Source: Pseudo-nitzschia pungens
Lineage: Eukaryota > Bacillariophyta > Bacillariophyceae > Bacillariales > Bacillariaceae
Reading direction: 5' to 3'
Length of the DNA: 64,000 bases
NCBI GenBank assembly: GCA_037355855.1
Contig: CM074764.1
Coordinates: 4,781,664-4,845,663, forward strand
This document shows, piece after piece, positions 28,693 through 40,491 of this stretch. Each line of letters opens with the position of its first letter. Within the stretch, counting starts at the first letter, position 1. The position numbers were made by a program, and so were the translations under genes. The notes under the pieces were generated by a model. The model saw nothing but the letters and a program-made list of their open reading frames with translations. It made no database searches and was not told the origin of the DNA.

Positions 28693-29904
28693 ATGTTATA
28701 TTCTCTGAGACTTTTACTATTTTTAATTAACAGTGATCAACCAACAATTTTAAATTGGTTTGATAGTACTCTTACTACTAAAACGACATTAGGACAAGAT
28801 GATCCAATCTATAAATTAATAGCGTCATTAAGTTTATTTAAAAATGATCTATTGCAAAAGGTTCAAGATGGGTTAAATTTGACCGATATCGAAAATGTTA
28901 TTTTCTTTCTTATTTTTGTACGATTTATTATTCTAATTTTTAGATATAATTTAAAAACTTCTACTTACATTACATGTATTGGTATTTTTGCAGGTTATTT
29001 ATGGTATCGTCATTTAATTGATATTGTTACTATGTACAGTCAACTACTAATTAAGTTCCCTTATTGGCGAAAGTTAGGGGTTAGTGCAATTGAACTTCAA
29101 CGTAGTAGTGTGGCATTAGCAAAAACCGAAATGCAATTAGGTTCGAATGTTCATTGGTATAATCCAGGTAAATTGTTCTATTATGCTTTTACAAAGGGAA
29201 TAATTCATACAGATCCCGATAGTGGCTTGCGGTATTACATTGATCCAATTTCTATGATAATTTCAAATCTAAATGAAACAAATAAAGCTCGTATTCTCCC
29301 ATATTATTACCAAGTTTATAATGTGATTATTCCATATTTAGTTGAAACAATTGGGGAATTTTGGCAACAATTATCGGGTATTGTAGCTTATGCTATGTTA
29401 ACTCGAGTTGGGAAACGGTATTGTCCTTATTTAGTACGTTGGCATTGGACGTTTCTACTAATTATGGGATTCCTCGAACAAGTTATGATATTTTTCATCT
29501 TTAGGGTTGAATATTTCCAACAAAATATATTAGAACCAAATTTAGTATTTAATGTTGCGACTCAGGCTTCTGGAACTCGTGCTGTTACTATAAGTGCAAC
29601 AGATCCGACTTTATTGTACCAATTTAATGCGTTAAGTATTGTATTATTAGTTTGTATTAGTATACATATAGGTTCAATCTTTTTTGGTTTACTACATGCA
29701 ATCTATGGACAATATTTTTATATTCCATTATTTGTTGAAACAACAGAATTACATATTGGCCCACGTCCAAAAAATAGTATTTACAGTGGTGGTAACACAG
29801 CTTGGCAAGATGAAAACAAGCGAATATATATAGAAAATTCCCGAAACTTTGGTATGGATGGTTTGGAAGTGGAAATAAAGAAAATTGGATTACTGGTCCA
29901 ATAA
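28693..29904 (+). CDS. ycf89: Ycf89, conserved diatom plastid membrane protein
   Basis: 403 residues with several hydrophobic segments: near the N-terminus, about 75-120 and about 245-270, and a strong one at about 313-335. I recognise it as Ycf89, a protein of unknown function that is conserved in diatom plastids and rarely found elsewhere, which is the main clue to the host group. No catalytic motif is visible. The arm 1 copy shows the same sequence with indels. It stands alone between trnE-UUC and a long spacer, convergent with petA. Confidence 0.85.
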   Translation: MLYSLRLLLFLINSDQPTILNWFDSTLTTKTTLGQDDPIYKLIASLSLFKNDLLQKVQDGLNLTDIENVIFFLIFVRFIILIFRYNLKTSTYITCIGIFAGYLWYRHLIDIVTMYSQLLIKFPYWRKLGVSAIELQRSSVALAKTEMQLGSNVHWYNPGKLFYYAFTKGIIHTDPDSGLRYYIDPISMIISNLNETNKARILPYYYQVYNVIIPYLVETIGEFWQQLSGIVAYAMLTRVGKRYCPYLVRWHWTFLLIMGFLEQVMIFFIFRVEYFQQNILEPNLVFNVATQASGTRAVTISATDPTLLYQFNALSIVLLVCISIHIGSIFFGLLHAIYGQYFYIPLFVETTELHIGPRPKNSIYSGGNTAWQDENKRIYIENSRNFGMDGLEVEIKKIGLLVQ

Positions 29905-30529
29905 AAGAGTTTTTCCTGAGTTTATTTAAAAGATTATTTAAAAAATAATTGATTACTAAGACTTAATTTCCCTTTTTTTATAATTAGTTTCCGTGATTAT
30001 AATAAACGCTATAAAATGTGTATAACAGAAATGGAATACGTATCTTGTATTATATTTATGCCATTTGTGGCATAAATATATATATATATTGTATGTGGAA
30101 TAGATATGTTAAAAATGAAATAATTATGCTCTTCTATATATTGAATCTACAAATAACATGTAAATATATTCAAATAATTGATCTAATTAGACTGGAGAAC
30201 TACTAACGTAGTTAGTATACATATATTTTAAACTTTGTCAAGTCTTTAGATTTTAAAAATTTTTTGGATTGAATACCGTTACTTCTATATTTTATCTTTA
30301 TCCTAAAAATACATTTATATTATCTAATAATGTCTTAGAGCCGATTTAAGGACCCTTTAAGGGCCCTTTAAGTAGTCAGTATAAGGGTGTGCTTGACTAC
30401 TCTTTGATGCATCACCTAAAAAAGGATTTGATGCATCGATTTAACATAAATTTATTGTTCTAGGAATATCAATTTAAAAAGTGGTCTGTTTCAAAAAAAT
30501 GAAACCCATAAACTTTTTTGAGACCTAAA
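29905..30529. other. ycf89-petA spacer (arm 2), no gene seen
   Basis: About 625 bases between two convergent genes. The spacer holds a chain of hairpins and palindromes: a 13-bp stem at 30051-30080, a GGGCCC palindrome near 30360, AGTAGTCA/TGACTACT at about 30371-30400, GATGCATCA pairs near 30406-30440 and the petA terminator. No tRNA or protein gene was recognised. Confidence 0.7.
30051..30080. terminator. Hairpin downstream of ycf89
   Basis: TATATTTATGCCA/TGGCATAAATATA, a perfect 13-bp stem with a 4-base loop, followed by an alternating TA tract. It could end ycf89 transcription, though it lies about 150 bases from the stop. Confidence 0.5.
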
Positions 30530-31473
30530 TTAGAAGTTAAGCTCAGCAGCTTGTACTTTTTCGAATTGTTTTTTCTTTAAAACTAATAAGATTTGAGTTA
30601 ATAACGCACATAAACAGAAAGCAAGATATCCAACAATTCGAATTGGATTTTGTAAAACGATTTCTGATTCTTCTTGACCAAATCCACCAGCATTTGGATC
30701 AATGTTTAATCCTTGTTCTGTTTGAACAATATCGCCTACTTTAACTGTTAAAACTAAGCCTTTTGGAACAACTTGTGATGTTTTTACACCGTTTGAATTA
30801 ATAATTTCAATAGTTGAGTCACCTTTTTCTGAAGTGCTAATGTCTGTAATTTGGCCTGCTTGTGTTGCACCAAAACATTTACATTACTCTTTTCACCAGT
30901 AGGGTAAACTTGACCACGGCCACGGTTTCCACCAGCGTAGAATGGGTATGTTAAATATTTAACATCAGAATTCTTTTCTGGATCAGGAGCAACAACTGGG
31001 AAGATTAATTCTTGGTGTGTTTTTCCTGCAATTGGACCTACGACAAACATATTATCTAATTCAGTACTATAAGGTGAGATAAATACACCTTTGTTTTTTG
31101 CTTTAATTTCTGGTGAAATTTGATTTTTTGACGCTAATTTAAAACCTTTTGGTAAAATTAAAATACCACCAACATTTAAATCAGCTTTCTTTCCATTTGC
31201 ACCAATTTGTTGTTTAGTTGTATCATATGGTACTTTTACTTCTACTTCAAAAACTGAATTTGGTAGAACTGCTTGTGGTGCTTCAATCTCAATTGCTTTT
31301 TGATTTAAATGACAATTAGCACAAGCTAATTTTCCATTTGCTGCACGAGGGTTTGAATAATTTTGCTGTGCAAAAACTGGATATGCTACTGAATCTGGTA
31401 CATAAGATCCAAAAACATTTACAGCAATCGTCGAAGCAAATAAAAGACTTTTAAAAAACTTGTTAGTTGCCAT
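30530..31473 (-). pseudogene. petA: petA (cytochrome f), arm 2 copy: one T missing
   Basis: Cytochrome f, the c-type heme subunit of the b6f complex that passes electrons to the soluble carrier. Visible features: a cleaved signal ending before Tyr31 (VA/YPVFAQ), whose amino group is the known axial heme ligand; the heme site CANCH at residues 51-55; and a C-terminal membrane anchor. The frame breaks near 30875, where four T stand instead of the five seen in arms 1 and 3 (VNVFGATQ). With that base the gene would encode 314 residues, the usual size. Arm 3 is broken elsewhere, so no single copy here is intact. I regard the gene as functional in the organism. Confidence 0.92.
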
Positions 31474-31515
31474 AATTTAAATACTTGTTAAGTATAAATA
31501 TTCTATATATGTAAG

Positions 31516-32256
31516 TTAATTTTTTATTAAAAACAAGATTCCTAAACCAGACATATACAAAAGTATTATTGCGAACGATAATAACAATTGTGTCAGTGGA
31601 TCAGTTGAAGGTGTTAAAATGGCTCCCAGAATTGTTGAAATTAATATGACATAACGCCAAGCACCTAACATTTGTTTTGGAGAAACAATATTTAGCAATC
31701 CTACCAAAATTTGAATAATGGGAATCTGAAATGCTAATCCTGTACTGTAAAATAAAACAAGAATAAATTCAAAGTATTGATCAAAGGACCAAAACGGTTC
31801 TAGAACTTCTTCACTATAGTTTAAGAAGAAGTTTAATGCGGCTGGAACTAAAGTATAATATGAGAAAGCTAAGCCTAAACCGAATAGAATTAATGAACTT
31901 ATTAACAATGGAAGAATAATTTTTGTTTCTTTTTTTGTCAGACCTGGCAATAAAAATAAAATCAATTGACCAATAGCAACAGGACTTGAAAATAATAATC
32001 CCGTGTAAAATGCTATTTTTACTGTTGAAATAAAGTATTCTCCTGGTGAGAGTTGAAAAAATTTCACGTTATTGATTGGAAGTTCTAAAATTTTAACTAG
32101 ACTTTTTACTTCCACAAATGCAAAACATGTAAATAATAAAATTGTACCAACGATTAAAAAAATACGTTGTCTTAATTCCTCTACATGCTCTGAAAACGGT
32201 AATTCTAGTGTCACAACTGAATTATTTGTAAAATTAAAATTAGAATTGGTTGGCAT
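31516..32256 (-). CDS. tatC: TatC (Ycf43), twin-arginine translocase core
   Basis: 246 residues with six predicted membrane helices. It recognises the twin-arginine signal of folded proteins crossing the thylakoid membrane. The N-terminal LPFSEHVEELRQR segment, with its conserved acidic residues, and the SPGEYF segment are TatC hallmarks. It is intact only in this arm. It is downstream of atpB-atpE on the same strand, separated by the atpE hairpin, and 42 bases upstream of petA. Confidence 0.94.
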   Translation of the reverse strand: MPTNSNFNFTNNSVVTLELPFSEHVEELRQRIFLIVGTILLFTCFAFVEVKSLVKILELPINNVKFFQLSPGEYFISTVKIAFYTGLLFSSPVAIGQLILFLLPGLTKKETKIILPLLISSLILFGLGLAFSYYTLVPAALNFFLNYSEEVLEPFWSFDQYFEFILVLFYSTGLAFQIPIIQILVGLLNIVSPKQMLGAWRYVILISTILGAILTPSTDPLTQLLLSFAIILLYMSGLGILFLIKN

Positions 32257-32299
32257 ATAGAAAGATAAATTTATACTATTTGATAATTTATATTTTTCT

Positions 32300-32336
32300 C
32301 CAATCTTATAAACCGAGTTCGAATTTATAAGATTGG
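32300..32336 (-). terminator. Hairpin after atpE (arm 2)
   Basis: CCAATCTTATAAA/TTTATAAGATTGG, a perfect 13-bp stem with an 11-base loop, directly after the atpE stop. All three arms carry it. Confidence 0.72.
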
Positions 32337-32346
32337 AAAAAAATAT

Positions 32347-32748
32347 TTATGATAAATAATTCATAGCTTCTACTTTGGCTGTTGCTTTTTTCAATTCAAC
32401 AGACGCATCTAATAAACTCTTATCATCTTCAGCTTCTTCAACAGCAAGTGTTGCCTTCTCTAATTCTTCTGTTGCTTGACGTAATTCAATGTCAACCAGT
32501 TCTTCAACATCGTTTACTAAAACTGTGACACGATTGCGATCAATTTCAGCTAATCCACCACATAAAATGATAGGTGTCCATTTTTCATCTAACTTGATTC
32601 TTAATAGACCTGTATCTAATGCTGTAATTAATGCTGCATGACCATCTAATACGCCTACTTGTCCAGTTAAACCAGGTAAAACTACTTCATCTGCCGTAGT
32701 TGAACAAATGACTCTGTCTGGAGTAAGGACACGAATGTTCATAACCAT
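32347..32748 (-). CDS. atpE: AtpE, ATP synthase epsilon subunit
   Basis: 133 residues: an N-terminal beta-sandwich (about 1-85, with the VLPGLTGQVGVLDGHAAL segment) and a C-terminal two-helix part. The subunit is part of the CF1 central stalk and controls ATP hydrolysis. It starts 12 bases after the atpB stop with an AAGGAG motif overlapping the end of atpB. Identical in all three arms. Confidence 0.96.
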   Translation of the reverse strand: MVMNIRVLTPDRVICSTTADEVVLPGLTGQVGVLDGHAALITALDTGLLRIKLDEKWTPIILCGGLAEIDRNRVTVLVNDVEELVDIELRQATEELEKATLAVEEAEDDKSLLDASVELKKATAKVEAMNYLS

Positions 32749-32760
32749 ATATTTTACTCC

Positions 32761-34194
<1,434 letters not shown>

Positions 34195-34276
34195 TTAACA
34201 TATTAAAATATCTTCGAATAAATATACTTTCAAATGTTTGCAGATCATTTCTAATGATTACTGGATATTATAATCT

Positions 34277-34282
34277 ATTATA
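34277..34282 (-). promoter_or_regulatory. Possible -10 box upstream of atpB
   Basis: TATAAT on the minus strand, about 90 bases before the atpB start, within a spacer that is the same in all arms. The best upstream hexamer at an 18-base distance is TTCAAC, a weak -35. This is a guess from consensus only. Confidence 0.3.
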
Positions 34283-34411
34283 CAGCAAACCTAAGACAAT
34301 TGTTGAATGCAATAAGAGATGAGAGAGATTAGACGACAATTTACGTGAGATTGCACGATTTTCAAAAAGCTTCTAATTCTTTTAATGCTTCGAATCTTAT
34401 TTACTCATAAA

Positions 34412-34921
34412 TTAAGAATTATTATCCATAAATCGACCAGTTACTTTTAACCAATTTCTTGCACCTGGATAATTATCAGGAGCTAATTTTAATGCTTGAA
34501 TCCAATATTCAGCTGCTTTATCAAATAACTCTTTTGATAAGTCAATATACTCATCATCGTCAAAAGTTTGCGCTCGTAAAGCTTGAGAATGATAGATTAC
34601 AGCAATATTATTTAAAGCTTGCGGAAGATTTGAATTTAATGCTAATGCTTGATGATAAAATTCTAATGCTTGTGTATATTTTCCGGTATTACCATAAATT
34701 AATCCAATATTATAAAGGGTATAACTACGATCGTATGGATCTTCTTCAACTTGTAAAGCTTCATAATAGTTTCGTAAAGCTTCTGCATACCGTCCTTTTC
34801 CTTGAGCTGCCATTCCAGCTCGATAGTATGAGAAAGCTTGTTTTTCCTGTTTACTCGCTGGTAAAACTTTTAGTAGTATATCAGCAATTACTGTGAATGT
34901 TTTATCAATAAAATTTCCCAT
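34412..34921 (-). CDS. ycf3: Ycf3, photosystem I assembly TPR protein
   Basis: 169 residues with three tetratricopeptide-like repeats (about 35-68, 72-105 and 120-152), for example the [20 protein letters not shown] and [20 protein letters not shown] units. Ycf3 is a thylakoid-bound chaperone that brings photosystem I subunits together, working with Ycf4. No intron is present. Identical in arm 3. A ribosome-binding motif (AAGGAGAAA) precedes the start. Confidence 0.95.
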   Translation of the reverse strand: MGNFIDKTFTVIADILLKVLPASKQEKQAFSYYRAGMAAQGKGRYAEALRNYYEALQVEEDPYDRSYTLYNIGLIYGNTGKYTQALEFYHQALALNSNLPQALNNIAVIYHSQALRAQTFDDDEYIDLSKELFDKAAEYWIQALKLAPDNYPGARNWLKVTGRFMDNNS

Positions 34922-34958
34922 AAAATAAATTTCTCCTTATAAATGAATCAAAATTGAA

Positions 34959-34990
34959 GTGAGTTATTATTGAAGAAAATAATAACTCAC
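34959..34990 (-). terminator. Hairpin between rps18 and ycf3 (arm 2)
   Basis: GTGAGTTATTAT/ATAATAACTCAC, a perfect 12-bp stem with an 8-base loop, just before the rps18 stop side and upstream of ycf3. Since rps18 and ycf3 point the same way, it probably ends the rpl33-rps18 transcript or marks a processing site. Confidence 0.65.
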
Positions 34991-34996
34991 AATGTT

Positions 34997-35215
34997 TTAA
35001 ATTGGCTCTGATGCAACAAATGGAAATAACGCTAATGTACGTGCTCTCTTAATTGCTTTTGATAATTTTCGCTGTTGTTGAACAGTTACTCCTGTTGCGC
35101 GGCGTGGAAGAATTTTTCCTTGGTCAGTTACAAATAATCTTAGTAAATCGATATCTTTATAATCAATTTTTTGATTTAAACTAATTGGTGAAATTTTTTG
35201 TTTTTGTCGTGCCAT
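34997..35215 (-). CDS. rps18: Ribosomal protein bS18
   Basis: 72 residues, basic, with the conserved region [25 protein letters not shown] of S18. Small ribosomal subunit. It starts three bases after the rpl33 stop, so the two are translated from one mRNA. Identical in arm 3. Confidence 0.96.
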   Translation of the reverse strand: MARQKQKISPISLNQKIDYKDIDLLRLFVTDQGKILPRRATGVTVQQQRKLSKAIKRARTLALFPFVASEPI

Positions 35216-35218
35216 AAT

Positions 35219-35413
35219 TTATTTAATCTCTTTATGTACAGTAGGTTTATTACAATTTGGACAATACTTTTTTAACTCTAATCTTTCAGGGTTATTTCGA
35301 CGGTTTTTTTGCGTTGTATATCGAGATACACCAGGTGAACGCTTATTTAAATTAGAACGACATTCTGTACATTCTAAAGTAATTAAAATTCGAGTGCCTT
35401 TATTTTTTGCCAT
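35219..35413 (-). CDS. rpl33: Ribosomal protein bL33
   Basis: 64 residues with the zinc-ribbon cysteine pairs CTEC (residues 15-18) and CPNC near the C-terminus. Large ribosomal subunit. Divergent from rps20. Identical in arm 3. Confidence 0.96.
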   Translation of the reverse strand: MAKNKGTRILITLECTECRSNLNKRSPGVSRYTTQKNRRNNPERLELKKYCPNCNKPTVHKEIK

Positions 35414-35592
35414 ATAAATTTGAACTTAATAATTTTAATAATTATATTGCCTAAAAATTTTTATCTTATCAAGGTTTAATGAGAAATTAATAAATTTTTT
35501 TAAAAAAAACCTTTCAATTTTTTAATGATTATACTAGAATCTTATATTATATTTTTATTTTAAATATTACGTGATAACTTATTTTTAAACAT

Positions 35593-35862
35593 ATGGCTAA
35601 TAATAAATCTGCAAAAAAACGAATTGAAATTGCAAAACGAAATCGTTTACAAAATCTTTATTACAAAACGACTGTTCGAACTTTAACAAAACTTTTTTTT
35701 AAAACTTTAAACCAAACTCCTGATGCTACAGAAAAATTACAAACAATTTTAAATTCTATCTATAGTTTTTTAGATAAAGGAACAAAAAAAAAGGTTTTTC
35801 ATAAAAATACAGCGGCTCGAAAGAAAGCAAGACTTGCTAGTGCCCTTTCAACTAATAGCTAA
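35593..35862 (+). CDS. rps20: Ribosomal protein bS20
   Basis: 89 residues, lysine-rich, with the MANNKSAKKRIEIAKRNR start of S20. Binds 16S rRNA. Only this arm is intact: arm 3 has one extra base in an A/T run near the start and arm 1 has several errors. It is upstream of rpoB on the same strand with a hairpin between. Confidence 0.95.
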   Translation: MANNKSAKKRIEIAKRNRLQNLYYKTTVRTLTKLFFKTLNQTPDATEKLQTILNSIYSFLDKGTKKKVFHKNTAARKKARLASALSTNS

Positions 35863-35955
35863 ATTATAATATAAGAAACAGAGTGTGTCAAAAATTGAAA
35901 CTAATTTGTATCCTAATTAGATTTCTATTTTAATTATAATCAAATATCCTATCGC

Positions 35956-35987
35956 GACATTATTGTAGTTAAACTTGCAATAATGTC
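35956..35987 (+). terminator. Hairpin between rps20 and rpoB
   Basis: GACATTATTG/CAATAATGTC, a perfect 10-bp stem with a 12-base loop. It could end rps20 transcription or attenuate read-through into rpoB. Confidence 0.5.
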
Positions 35988-36058
35988 TAAGCTAGAAGCT
36001 GTATCATGTTTGTTATTCTATTAACTTAAAAAAATTATTTATGGCATAAACTAAAATC

Positions 36059-39000
36059 ATGCACAAAAATATTAATTATATCAATGCTCTACCTGATTTT
36101 CTTGCGATGCAACGAGTAAGTTTTTGTTGGTTTATTACTCAAGGTTTAACTGAAGAATTAGCGTTATTTTCAAAAATCTACGATTTTAGTCAGAATACAG
36201 AATACCTAATTTTTAGTCAAGAATATTTATTAATTAAACCGCTTTATAACTTAATAATTGCAAAGAAATATAATGGAAACTATCGAGCACAGTTAGTGAT
36301 CCCGATTGAAGTCCGAAATAAAGTTCTGAACCAAGTTCATTACCAAAACCAATTTCCGATTATTACTTTACCTTTAATGACTACTTATGCGACATTCATT
36401 ATTAATGGATGTGAACGTGTTATTGTAAGTCAAATTATTCGAAGTCCTGGTATTTATTTTGAAAAAAATAAAAACCAAAGAATTCAAAACCACTTTAAAC
36501 GTAAATTATCCGCAGATATCCATCGACTACGAACATTTTTACCATCTGGTGAAGCTTTCATTTCCGAATTTGATTTATTTTTTTCAAAACCTAAATTAGA
36601 CCAACCAAGAATCAACTTTACAGATACAGATGATAAAATTATTGATTTTTTAAAAAATAAACGAGTTAAAAAAATCTTTACAACTTGGGAAACTCAAACT
36701 TATAAGGCAAAGTCACAAGCGTCCCATGAACCTAATTCTATTCCAATTTCTTATTATTCTTTAGAATTTTTAAAGCAATCAAAGAATGACTCATCGTTTT
36801 CCTTTTTTCAATGTTTTAAATTCTATGTTTTAATCTCACAAACACAAAACTTCCAGTCAACCTCAAAAATGAGGTTATTATTTTTAAAATGGTTAAAACA
36901 AAAATATACATCACCCAATTCAAAGACTAATTTTACTAATGAAACAATTAGTACCTTATTGAAATATTTTCAATTTTTATTAAAAGTTTTAACCAAATAT
37001 CGAATTTTAACTTATTCATCAGAATCTAATAAATTATTGAATTCTTCAGAAACGTTAAAATTATCTGATGACCAAATTCGAAGAGTTATTAATGTCTATA
37101 CAAAGACAGTTACAAATTCTCAATTAACCGTTCAACTTCAGTTAAATTCAAGATTAGTTTTAGTTACTGAACATTTAATGAACTGGTTCTTTGATGACCA
37201 AAATTTCTCATTCTTAAAACAGAATATTCAAAAATCATTAGTAAAAGAAGTAAATGCAAATCAATTAACACAATTTGCGGTTTTCCGACCAACTTTATAT
37301 TTTTCAACTAGTTTAAAAGATCAGTTAAGATATTTATTTGGACAAATTCATACCTCTTATGAGCTTGATCCAACGCCATTTGATAAATATAAGGAAAATA
37401 TTTACAAACGAACAAGACGATTGCGTCAATTAATAAAGAAGGGTGCTAGTTCATTTGTAATCCAAGCAGAAAAAGATTTATTAAAGAAAGATAAAAAGGT
37501 ATTAAAAGAAGAGTTAGCTAGACATGATAATTATCTAAAAAAACGAGATAAATATTTAAAAAGTAAAACTCAATTACTTTTATATCAAAAGGATCATGAA
37601 ATTAAAACCAATTATCATAAAAAATATAATGATAAAGAATTATATACAGCTACTTTAATCCCAGAATATGGATCATGGATTCGATTCAATTTTCAAAAGA
37701 ATACAAAACTTAATGCCTACAATTACCCAATTAAAAATCAAGAAGAAGAACTTATTATTCAATTAGATAAAATTACTCAAAAACCTATTCTTATACTCTT
37801 AAAAGAAATGGGATTGACGGATTTAGAAATTTATCAAAATTTATATTATTCTGATTTCTTCTATTTTAATAAACCACTTTTAATTAATTCAACCTATTTA
37901 AAACAACCTATTAGTCGATTTGATTCGAATCTTGAATATTTTAAAAATATTTCTGAATTTTCACAAATTTTTGATCCGAATTATTATAACTTGGGAAAAG
38001 TAGGACGATTAAAAATTAATAATCGATTAAGTTTAAAAATTAGTAACCGTCTTCAAATAATTACTTATGAAGATATTTTTGCGATTATTGATAAATTAAT
38101 TTCATTAACAATTTCAAAAGCCGTTCCAGATGATATTGATCATCTTAAAAATAAACGAGTTCGATCTATTGGTGAATTATTACAAAACTTATTCCGAATA
38201 GGATTCCAAAGATTAGTTCGAAAATTAAGAAATCAAACAAATACTATTGAATCGAATTATCTTCTAAATTTTAGTGTTATTAATGCCACAATTCGAGAAT
38301 TTTTCGGGTCTAGTCAATTATCACAATATTTAGATCAAACTAATCCTCTTTCTTCATTAACACATCGGCGTCGAATTAGTGGTTTAGGCCCCGGTGGATT
38401 GAATCGAGATCACATTAGTTTTTCTGTTCGTGATATTCATCCAAGTCATTACGGTCGAATTTGTCCAATTGAGACACCAGAAGGACAAAATGTTGGTTTA
38501 ATTGCATCCTTAACAACATGTGCTCGAGTTAATAAGCTTGGATTCTTAGAAACTCCGTTTTGGCGAGTAATCAACGGAAAAGTTTTAAAAACTGGAAACC
38601 CAATTTATTTAACTGCGGAAGTTGAAGATTTATACAAAATTGCGCCTGCGGATATTGCGACAAACAAAGATAATTATTTAATAAAAAATATTATTTCAGT
38701 TCGATATAAACAAGATTTTATTAATGTAACACCATCTGAAGTTGATTTTATTTCAATTTCAACAATTCAAGTTGTTTCCGTTGCGGCATCTTTAATTCCA
38801 TTCTTTGAACACGATGATGCAAACCGAGCATTAATGGGCTCAAATATGCAGCGTCAATCGGTTCCACTAATTTTCCCACAAAAACCAATTGTTGGTACAG
38901 GATTAGAAAATCAAATCGCTATTGATTCGGGGATGACATTAAATGCTCATATTTCCGGAATTGTTAATTCGGTAACTGCAAATAAAATTATTATTAAAGA

Positions 39001-40486
39001 TAGTAATAATAAAAAAGTAATTTATAAATTACAGAAATACTTACGTTCTAATCAACAAACTTGCATTAATCAGCGTCCAATTGTTTGGAAAGGTGAAAAA
39101 ATTCAATCTGGACAAATTCTTAGTGATGGTCCAGCAATTACAAGTAGTGAATTATCATTGGGTCAAAATACGTTAATTGCTTATATGCCATGGCAAGGGT
39201 ATAACTTTGAGGATGCTATTTTAATTAGTGAACGTTTAGTTTATGATGATATTTTCACTTCAATTCATATCGAACGATACAAAATTGAAATTAATCGGAA
39301 TGCAGAAATCTCTGAACAAACAATGAAAATGATTCCAAATTTAAACTTGTCTGAAGTCAAACATTTAAATGATGATGGAATTGTAAGAGTTGGTACATTT
39401 GTAAAATCTGGAGATATTTTAGTTGGAAAAGTTGTTTCAACAAATGCTTACGAACAATTACCAGAATCAAAGCTGTTACGTGCAATTTTCAGTACAAAAG
39501 CCAAAGGAGTAAAAGATAATTCTTATAGAATGCCTCATGGTGAATCGGGACGTGTTATTGAAACAGTTACATTTAATCGGAAAACAAAATTGACATATAA
39601 ATCTGAAAAAATCTATGTATTTATTGCTCAAATTCGAAAAATTCAAGTTGGTGATAAGATTGCTGGTCGCCATGGTAACAAAGGTATTATTTCACGAATT
39701 TTAGCACGTCAAGATATGCCATTCTTACCGGATGGAACACCAATTGATATTATTTTAAATCCTTTAGGGGTTCCTTCTCGAATGAATGTTGGTCAGTTAT
39801 ACGAATGTTTATTAGGATTTGCGGGAGACAAATTAAATTGTCGATTTAAAATTTTACCATTTGATGAAATGTATGGTTTAGAAATATCACGAATTTTGAT
39901 TAATAAGAAACTTCGTCAAGCTTCTATTAAAAGAAATAAAAGTTGGATTTTTAATCCTTATGCTCCAGGTAAAATGGTTTTAATCGATGGTCGAACAGGA
40001 AAAGAATTTGAAAATCCAATTACAGTTGGAAATGCATATATGTTAAAACTGATCCATCTTGTTGATGATAAAATGCATTCCCGAGCAACCGGACCGTACT
40101 CATTGATTACTCAGCAACCGTTACGAGGAAAAGCTCAACATGGTGGGCAACGATTTGGAGAAATGGAAGTTTGGGCATTAGAAGGATTTGGGGCTGCCTT
40201 TACATTAAAAGAAATTTTAACAATTAAGTCAGATGATATGCCAGGTCGAAATGCAACATTAAATGCAATTGTAAAAGGACAACAAATACCACAATTTGGA
40301 ATTCCAGAATCTTTTAAAGTATTATTACAAGAATTACGTTCTATTGGTTTAGATATGAGTACATATAAAATCCAAAAATTTAGTTCCTCGAAACAATATG
40401 AAGTGGAAGTGAATATTGTTGAAAGATATAATGCTTTTTCGAAAACCTTCCTACCTACTTCAAATATAGATGATATTTCATTTTAA
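36059..40486 (+). CDS. rpoB: RpoB, plastid RNA polymerase beta subunit
   Basis: 1475 residues, long compared with the roughly 1,050-1,100 of green plastids. Core motifs are clear: the fork region [12 protein letters not shown]...[13 protein letters not shown] at about 777-815, [15 protein letters not shown] near 1197 and [19 protein letters not shown] near 1360. The extra length is mainly in the N-terminal half, including a lysine-rich, probably coiled segment at about 440-530. Only this copy is intact. It ends five bases before rpoC1; rpoB-rpoC1-rpoC2 form the usual operon of the bacterial-type plastid polymerase. Confidence 0.96.
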   Translation: MHKNINYINALPDFLAMQRVSFCWFITQGLTEELALFSKIYDFSQNTEYLIFSQEYLLIKPLYNLIIAKKYNGNYRAQLVIPIEVRNKVLNQVHYQNQFPIITLPLMTTYATFIINGCERVIVSQIIRSPGIYFEKNKNQRIQNHFKRKLSADIHRLRTFLPSGEAFISEFDLFFSKPKLDQPRINFTDTDDKIIDFLKNKRVKKIFTTWETQTYKAKSQASHEPNSIPISYYSLEFLKQSKNDSSFSFFQCFKFYVLISQTQNFQSTSKMRLLFLKWLKQKYTSPNSKTNFTNETISTLLKYFQFLLKVLTKYRILTYSSESNKLLNSSETLKLSDDQIRRVINVYTKTVTNSQLTVQLQLNSRLVLVTEHLMNWFFDDQNFSFLKQNIQKSLVKEVNANQLTQFAVFRPTLYFSTSLKDQLRYLFGQIHTSYELDPTPFDKYKENIYKRTRRLRQLIKKGASSFVIQAEKDLLKKDKKVLKEELARHDNYLKKRDKYLKSKTQLLLYQKDHEIKTNYHKKYNDKELYTATLIPEYGSWIRFNFQKNTKLNAYNYPIKNQEEELIIQLDKITQKPILILLKEMGLTDLEIYQNLYYSDFFYFNKPLLINSTYLKQPISRFDSNLEYFKNISEFSQIFDPNYYNLGKVGRLKINNRLSLKISNRLQIITYEDIFAIIDKLISLTISKAVPDDIDHLKNKRVRSIGELLQNLFRIGFQRLVRKLRNQTNTIESNYLLNFSVINATIREFFGSSQLSQYLDQTNPLSSLTHRRRISGLGPGGLNRDHISFSVRDIHPSHYGRICPIETPEGQNVGLIASLTTCARVNKLGFLETPFWRVINGKVLKTGNPIYLTAEVEDLYKIAPADIATNKDNYLIKNIISVRYKQDFINVTPSEVDFISISTIQVVSVAASLIPFFEHDDANRALMGSNMQRQSVPLIFPQKPIVGTGLENQIAIDSGMTLNAHISGIVNSVTANKIIIKDSNNKKVIYKLQKYLRSNQQTCINQRPIVWKGEKIQSGQILSDGPAITSSELSLGQNTLIAYMPWQGYNFEDAILISERLVYDDIFTSIHIERYKIEINRNAEISEQTMKMIPNLNLSEVKHLNDDGIVRVGTFVKSGDILVGKVVSTNAYEQLPESKLLRAIFSTKAKGVKDNSYRMPHGESGRVIETVTFNRKTKLTYKSEKIYVFIAQIRKIQVGDKIAGRHGNKGIISRILARQDMPFLPDGTPIDIILNPLGVPSRMNVGQLYECLLGFAGDKLNCRFKILPFDEMYGLEISRILINKKLRQASIKRNKSWIFNPYAPGKMVLIDGRTGKEFENPITVGNAYMLKLIHLVDDKMHSRATGPYSLITQQPLRGKAQHGGQRFGEMEVWALEGFGAAFTLKEILTIKSDDMPGRNATLNAIVKGQQIPQFGIPESFKVLLQELRSIGLDMSTYKIQKFSSSKQYEVEVNIVERYNAFSKTFLPTSNIDDISF

Positions 40487-40491
40487 AAATT

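Noticed and set aside
30018..30206. 62-codon open frame present in both arms of the ycf89-petA spacer
   Set aside because: The two arms are copies of one sequence, so recurrence is not evidence of conservation. The frame crosses a hairpin and TA repeats, and the peptide has no recognisable feature.
34459..34896. 145-codon open frame antisense to ycf3
   Set aside because: It is a shadow of ycf3, whose TPR protein is clear on the other strand. The same shadow appears in arm 3.
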